Assembly: GCF_026625985.1 (NCBI RefSeq)
Contig: NZ_CP113116.1
Coordinates: forward strand, 1,054,001-1,118,000
DNA length: 64,000 nucleotides
Source: Mycobacterium sp. Aquia_213
GTDB lineage: Bacteria > Actinomycetota > Actinomycetes > Mycobacteriales > Mycobacteriaceae
Direction of reading: 5' to 3'
Shown piece by piece: positions 60,720 through 64,000 of the stretch; the stretch's first letter is position 1; each line of letters begins with the position of its first letter. A program made the position numbers and the translations under genes. The notes beneath the pieces are model-generated. The model saw only the letters and a list, made by a program, of their open reading frames with translations. It did not search any database and was not told the DNA's origin.

Positions 60720-63700
60720 ATGGCGGGCCGGCTGGCACTGATCGTCGGATCGCAATGTAAGTCGCTCCCGAAGTTGTCGTTCGTAAAGGCCTATGCCTGC
60801 GATCTCCATCAAGAATTGACGAATGCGGGCTGGGAGTCAGTCGGCACGGGCGATGGGCCACTGCTGAACCCGTCCATCGCTAAGTTGAAGGAAACCATCA
60901 AGAGCGCCATTGATGTGGCCAACAAAGCGAAAGCGACGCTGTTGTTCGCGTTCATCGGCCATGGCGAGGCCCACGGGGACCAGAACTTTTACCTGATGGC
61001 CATGGATTCGCCGACCGGCTGCCCGGACTCGGAGAACGCGTTACACCTGCCGCAGTTCGTCAACGAACGCCTCAACTACTGCCCCAGTCTGGATGGTGTG
61101 GTGTTTTTGGTCGACGCTTGCCAAGCCAAGGCGAGCATTGAAGGGGCGGCGAACCGGTGGACTGGAGTATTGGCCGCCAATCGGGGCCGGATGGAGTTGT
61201 TGGTGGCCTCTGGGGCCGGCAGCGCCTACGACGGGTGTTTCACCAAGACAATCCTCAGCACTTTCAGAGCCGGGCGAGACAATGCTGGCGAAAACCTGCT
61301 GTGTGCCGAGCTACAGCCCTTTATCAGCGCGACGTGTCGGAGGTCGCAAACCCAATACCTGGCCTATAGCGGCGGGAAGCTCGCCAGCGGGGATCCGGGG
61401 TTGTGGCTGGTACCCAACCGTGCCCGCATCCGGGATTGCGTCTTCGGCCGCCCGGCTGCCGGGCTGGTGGATCAGCTCCTCGCCGACGTGATCGCCACAG
61501 TCTCAATTGCGAAAAATTGCGAGGTCATCGAGGAGGCGGGGTTTTCGAAGCGGCTGCGGTTAGTAGTGGGTGGCGCGGGGTGCGGTAAGTCGACATTGCT
61601 GGCGTTGTTCGTCCGCCCAAAGGTGGCCAAGAGGTTTGGGCTCAAATTCGACGTCGCCGAGAACTACATCAAGGGCGCAGTGTTTCTGGACTCCACCTCG
61701 ACTGTGGAAACCTTGGCCGCCGAGCTAGCTTCTCAGTTTCAGGTCACGGTACCCGAATTCGCCGGAGCCACCGCGGCGGTGGCCGCCGACCTGTCGCCCG
61801 ACGACTGTAAGAAACTGGGCGCGTGGGACACGTCGGTGCTGTTGCCGCTGGCGCGCTGTATCGAATCCGGACGCATCCACGTGATCGTTGATGGTTTGGA
61901 TCAGCCCGAGCCAGGGGCTCGGGAGGTGATCCTGGCTGCCTTGCAGCACCTGACGCACACCGCGACCATAGAGGAGCTGGGTCATGTGCGGGTGATCGCC
62001 GGCGTGCGCGGGGGGGAAGGCATCGACACGCGAGATGAACTCGCCCATGCCCACCGCGTCGACGTGTTGGCACCCGCGTTGTCGGAGATTGCCCGGGCCG
62101 CGACCACCGAGCTGCAAGCGGCACTGCTGGAGGCAGACCCTGCCGCGCCTGTTGGCCACCCTGCCGCGGGTGGCTGGTTGATCCCCCGGCTCCTCCGCGA
62201 ATCCGCCGACAAAATTCGTAACTCAACCGGGTTCGGGAATCTCACCGAATTGGTCACCGCCCGAATTGAACTCGCATTGCACGGCGACACCACCGGCACA
62301 GCGGGGAAGCTACTGAGTCTGATCGCGGCGGCCGGGGTTGGGCCGGTGCTGCCGATCCGGCTACTGGCGGCCGCCCTCGGCGACCCTGGCACACCGGCGC
62401 GTCTCGGGCTCGTCCGCGACGATGTCGTGACGAGGTTCGGGGCGTTGATTAGCCGCGGTCAGCCCGGAATAGATCAAGAAACCCTCGGCATTGCCCATCT
62501 CGCTCTGCTCGAACCTATCGTCGACTACTTGAACAGTCATCAGCACGGCATTGCCGAGGCCCACCGAGAGCTCATCGAGGCGTACCAGCGCTGCTCGCAG
62601 ACCGCTGGGCGGTCAGACGCGGAGGAGGCCAGAGACGATGTGGATGCTTACTGGAGAGCCGCTGCGCCGCGTCACTATCTCGGTAGTGCAGACTCCAGTG
62701 GGGCCATTGCGTTTCTGAGGTCCCTCAATACCCCGCGGGCGGCCGACAACCGCGACCGATGGGCCGGCTGGCTACCCGCCCTCACCTCGGCCGTCGGTGC
62801 CGATAACCCGGACACTCTGATCACCCGCCAAAATCTCGCTCGCTGGCGGGGGGAAGCTGGGGATGTGGCCGGCGCGGTTGCTGACTACCAGATGCTACTG
62901 GCCGACGAGGTGAGGGTGCTGGACGGGGATGACCACGCCCTGCTGATTACCCGCGGATCTCTGGCGTTCTGGCGTGGGGAGGCTGGCGATGTGGCTGGCG
63001 CGGTCGCCGAGTACCGGATGTTATTGGCCGACCACCTGCGTGTACTGGGCCACGATCACCCGGACACCTTGCGCGCCCGGCTCAATCTGGCGGCTTGGCG
63101 GGGTGAGGCGGGGGATGCGGCTGGTGCGCTCGCCGAGTTGGAGCTGTTGCTGCCTGACGTGTTGCGGGTGCTGGGTGTCGATCACCCCGACACGCTGATC
63201 ACCAGGCTCAATCTGGCGGCATGGCGGGGTGAGGCGGGGGATGCGGCCGGTGCGCTCGCCGAGTTGGAGCTGTTGCTGCCTGACGTGTTGCGGGTGCTGG
63301 GTGTCGATCACCCCGACACGCTGATCACCCGCCGCAATCTGGGGCGCTGGAGGGGGGATTCGGGGGATGCGGCCGGTGCGCTGGCGGAGTTTGAGGCGTT
63401 GCTGCCCGACGTGTTGCGGGTGCTGGGTGCCGATCACCCCGACACCCTGAGAACGCGCCGCAATCTAGCGCGCTGGCGGGGTGAGGCGGGGGATGCGGCT
63501 GGTGCGCTGGCGGAGTTGGAGACGTTGCTGCCCGACGCGTTGCGGGTGCTGGTTGGTGACCACCCCGAAACCCTGAGGGTCCACCGATATATTGGGTTCT
63601 GGCGGGGTGAGGCGGGGGATGCGGCTGGTGCGCTGGCGGAGTTGGAGGCGTTGCTGCCTGACGCGTTGCGGGTGCTGGGTGCCGATCACCCCGAAACCCT

Positions 63701-64000
63701 GAGGGTCCACCGATATATTGGGTTCTGGCGGGGTGAGGCGGGGGATGCGGCTGGTGCGCTGGCGGAGTTGGAGGCGTTGCTGCCTGATGTGTTGCGGGTG
63801 CTGGGTGCCGATCACCCCGACACGCTGATCACCCGCCGCAATCTGGCGCTCTGGCGCGGCGAGGCGGGGGATGCGGCTGGTGCGCTGGCTGACTTGGAGG
63901 CGTTGCTGCCTGATGTGTTGCGGGTGCTGGGTGCCGATCACCCCGACACCCTGAGAACGCGCCGCAATCTGGCGCTCTGGCGCGGCCAGTCCGGGGATGC
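60720..64000 (+). CDS. Caspase-like / STAND (NACHT-type) NTPase / TPR protein, C-terminus beyond window
   Basis: Open frame from ATG 60720 to the window end, at least 1093 aa. Residues 1-240: caspase-fold peptidase, with LLFAFIGHGEAHG giving His81 and VVFLVDACQAKA giving Cys134, the expected dyad, then DPGLWLVPNRA. Residues about 265-560: STAND P-loop NTPase, Walker A GGAGCGKS (284-291), Walker B HVIVDGLDQ (Asp391, Asp394). Residues 695 onward: 42-residue TPR units of the kinesin-light-chain type. Known relatives sense an invader or stress through repeats, oligomerise on ATP and activate the protease. No ribosome binding site is clear. Base composition differs from the backbone. The substrate and trigger are unknown. 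Confidence is high for domains, low for function. Confidence 0.87.
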   Translation, partial: MAGRLALIVGSQCKSLPKLSFVKAYACDLHQELTNAGWESVGTGDGPLLNPSIAKLKETIKSAIDVANKAKATLLFAFIGHGEAHGDQNFYLMAMDSPTGCPDSENALHLPQFVNERLNYCPSLDGVVFLVDACQAKASIEGAANRWTGVLAANRGRMELLVASGAGSAYDGCFTKTILSTFRAGRDNAGENLLCAELQPFISATCRRSQTQYLAYSGGKLASGDPGLWLVPNRARIRDCVFGRPAAGLVDQLLADVIATVSIAKNCEVIEEAGFSKRLRLVVGGAGCGKSTLLALFVRPKVAKRFGLKFDVAENYIKGAVFLDSTSTVETLAAELASQFQVTVPEFAGATAAVAADLSPDDCKKLGAWDTSVLLPLARCIESGRIHVIVDGLDQPEPGAREVILAALQHLTHTATIEELGHVRVIAGVRGGEGIDTRDELAHAHRVDVLAPALSEIARAATTELQAALLEADPAAPVGHPAAGGWLIPRLLRESADKIRNSTGFGNLTELVTARIELALHGDTTGTAGKLLSLIAAAGVGPVLPIRLLAAALGDPGTPARLGLVRDDVVTRFGALISRGQPGIDQETLGIAHLALLEPIVDYLNSHQHGIAEAHRELIEAYQRCSQTAGRSDAEEARDDVDAYWRAAAPRHYLGSADSSGAIAFLRSLNTPRAADNRDRWAGWLPALTSAVGADNPDTLITRQNLARWRGEAGDVAGAVADYQMLLADEVRVLDGDDHALLITRGSLAFWRGEAGDVAGAVAEYRMLLADHLRVLGHDHPDTLRARLNLAAWRGEAGDAAGALAELELLLPDVLRVLGVDHPDTLITRLNLAAWRGEAGDAAGALAELELLLPDVLRVLGVDHPDTLITRRNLGRWRGDSGDAAGALAEFEALLPDVLRVLGADHPDTLRTRRNLARWRGEAGDAAGALAELETLLPDALRVLVGDHPETLRVHRYIGFWRGEAGDAAGALAELEALLPDALRVLGADHPETLRVHRYIGFWRGEAGDAAGALAELEALLPDVLRVLGADHPDTLITRRNLALWRGEAGDAAGALADLEALLPDVLRVLGADHPDTLRTRRNLALWRGQSGD
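62802..64000 (+). repeat. 126-bp tandem repeats encoding 42-aa TPR units
   Basis: Nine full units and a partial tenth, each starting near D-H-P-D-T-L and containing W-R-G-E-A-G-D-A-A-G-A-L-A-E-L then L-L-P-D-V-L-R-V-L-G. Units 3-10 are close to identical in DNA; units 7 and 8 share an odd RVHRYIGFW segment. The first two units are more diverged. The array continues past the window. Confidence 0.93.

Noticed and set aside
62802..64000. Regular repeats resembling a CRISPR array
   Set aside because: Units are 126 bp, translate in one continuous frame as TPR motifs and have no unique spacers.
58633..64000. Direct repeat of the tRNA 3' end marking an attachment site
   Set aside because: No second copy of the T-arm/acceptor sequence is visible to the right within the window.

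Overview
The window is a high-GC actinobacterial chromosome segment and reads as a non-tuberculous Mycobacterium. Genes from ligD at the left to the sepX/glpR gene and a tRNA-Ala near 58.6 kb follow, with insertions and losses, the order of the M. tuberculosis Rv0938-Rv0996 interval: ligD, FAH/metallo-lactamase fusion, F420 oxidoreductases, pgi, chorismate mutase, uvrD1, M23 peptidase, sucCD, perM, purNH, MoxR/VWA pair, echA7-fadE12-accA2-accD2-fadE13-atuA-like operon, rpmF, mprAB-pepD-moaB2, mscL, ruc, galU, moeA1/glp, rimJ, glpR. Comparisons with M. tuberculosis are from memory of that genome, not from a search.

Layout. 0-17 kb: NHEJ ligase, lipid and redox enzymes, a divergent AurF-like diiron gene and cobF (precorrin-6A synthase), an MpaB-like oxygenase divergent from a TetR regulator around a large palindrome, pgi and chorismate mutase. 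17-29 kb: uvrD1, cell-wall peptidase, the succinyl-CoA synthetase pair with a strong hairpin terminator, a thiolase-like gene, an F420 oxidoreductase and the Rv0954/perM membrane pair. 29-38 kb: purN-purH, a MoxR ATPase with a VWA partner, then two Pap-like acyltransferases. 38-47 kb: a tightly overlapped minus-strand acyl-CoA dehydrogenase/carboxylase operon. 47-58.6 kb: the MprAB envelope-stress system with its protease PepD, a CIRCE-controlled chaperone gene, and galU-glp-rimJ-glpR.

58.6-64 kb departs from the conserved backbone. Directly after tRNA-Ala(CGC) lie a GGCT-fold protein, an alpha/beta hydrolase, and, divergent from the hydrolase across 52 bp, a very large gene that runs off the window. 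It encodes an N-terminal caspase-like domain (His81/Cys134), a STAND/NACHT-type P-loop NTPase (Walker A 284-291, Walker B 385-394) and at least ten 42-residue TPR units that are nearly identical in DNA. This is the architecture of bacterial NLR-like conflict and cell-death proteins and is the best candidate for an undescribed system here, probably carried on an island inserted at the tRNA.

Several regulatory sites can be read directly: two KstR-type palindromes before the two F420 oxidoreductase genes, a 41-bp TetR-type palindrome, two 8+3+8 direct repeats matching the MprA box layout before mprA and pepD, a CIRCE element with a 10-base rather than 9-base spacer, and a palindrome overlapping a candidate -10 box upstream of glpR.
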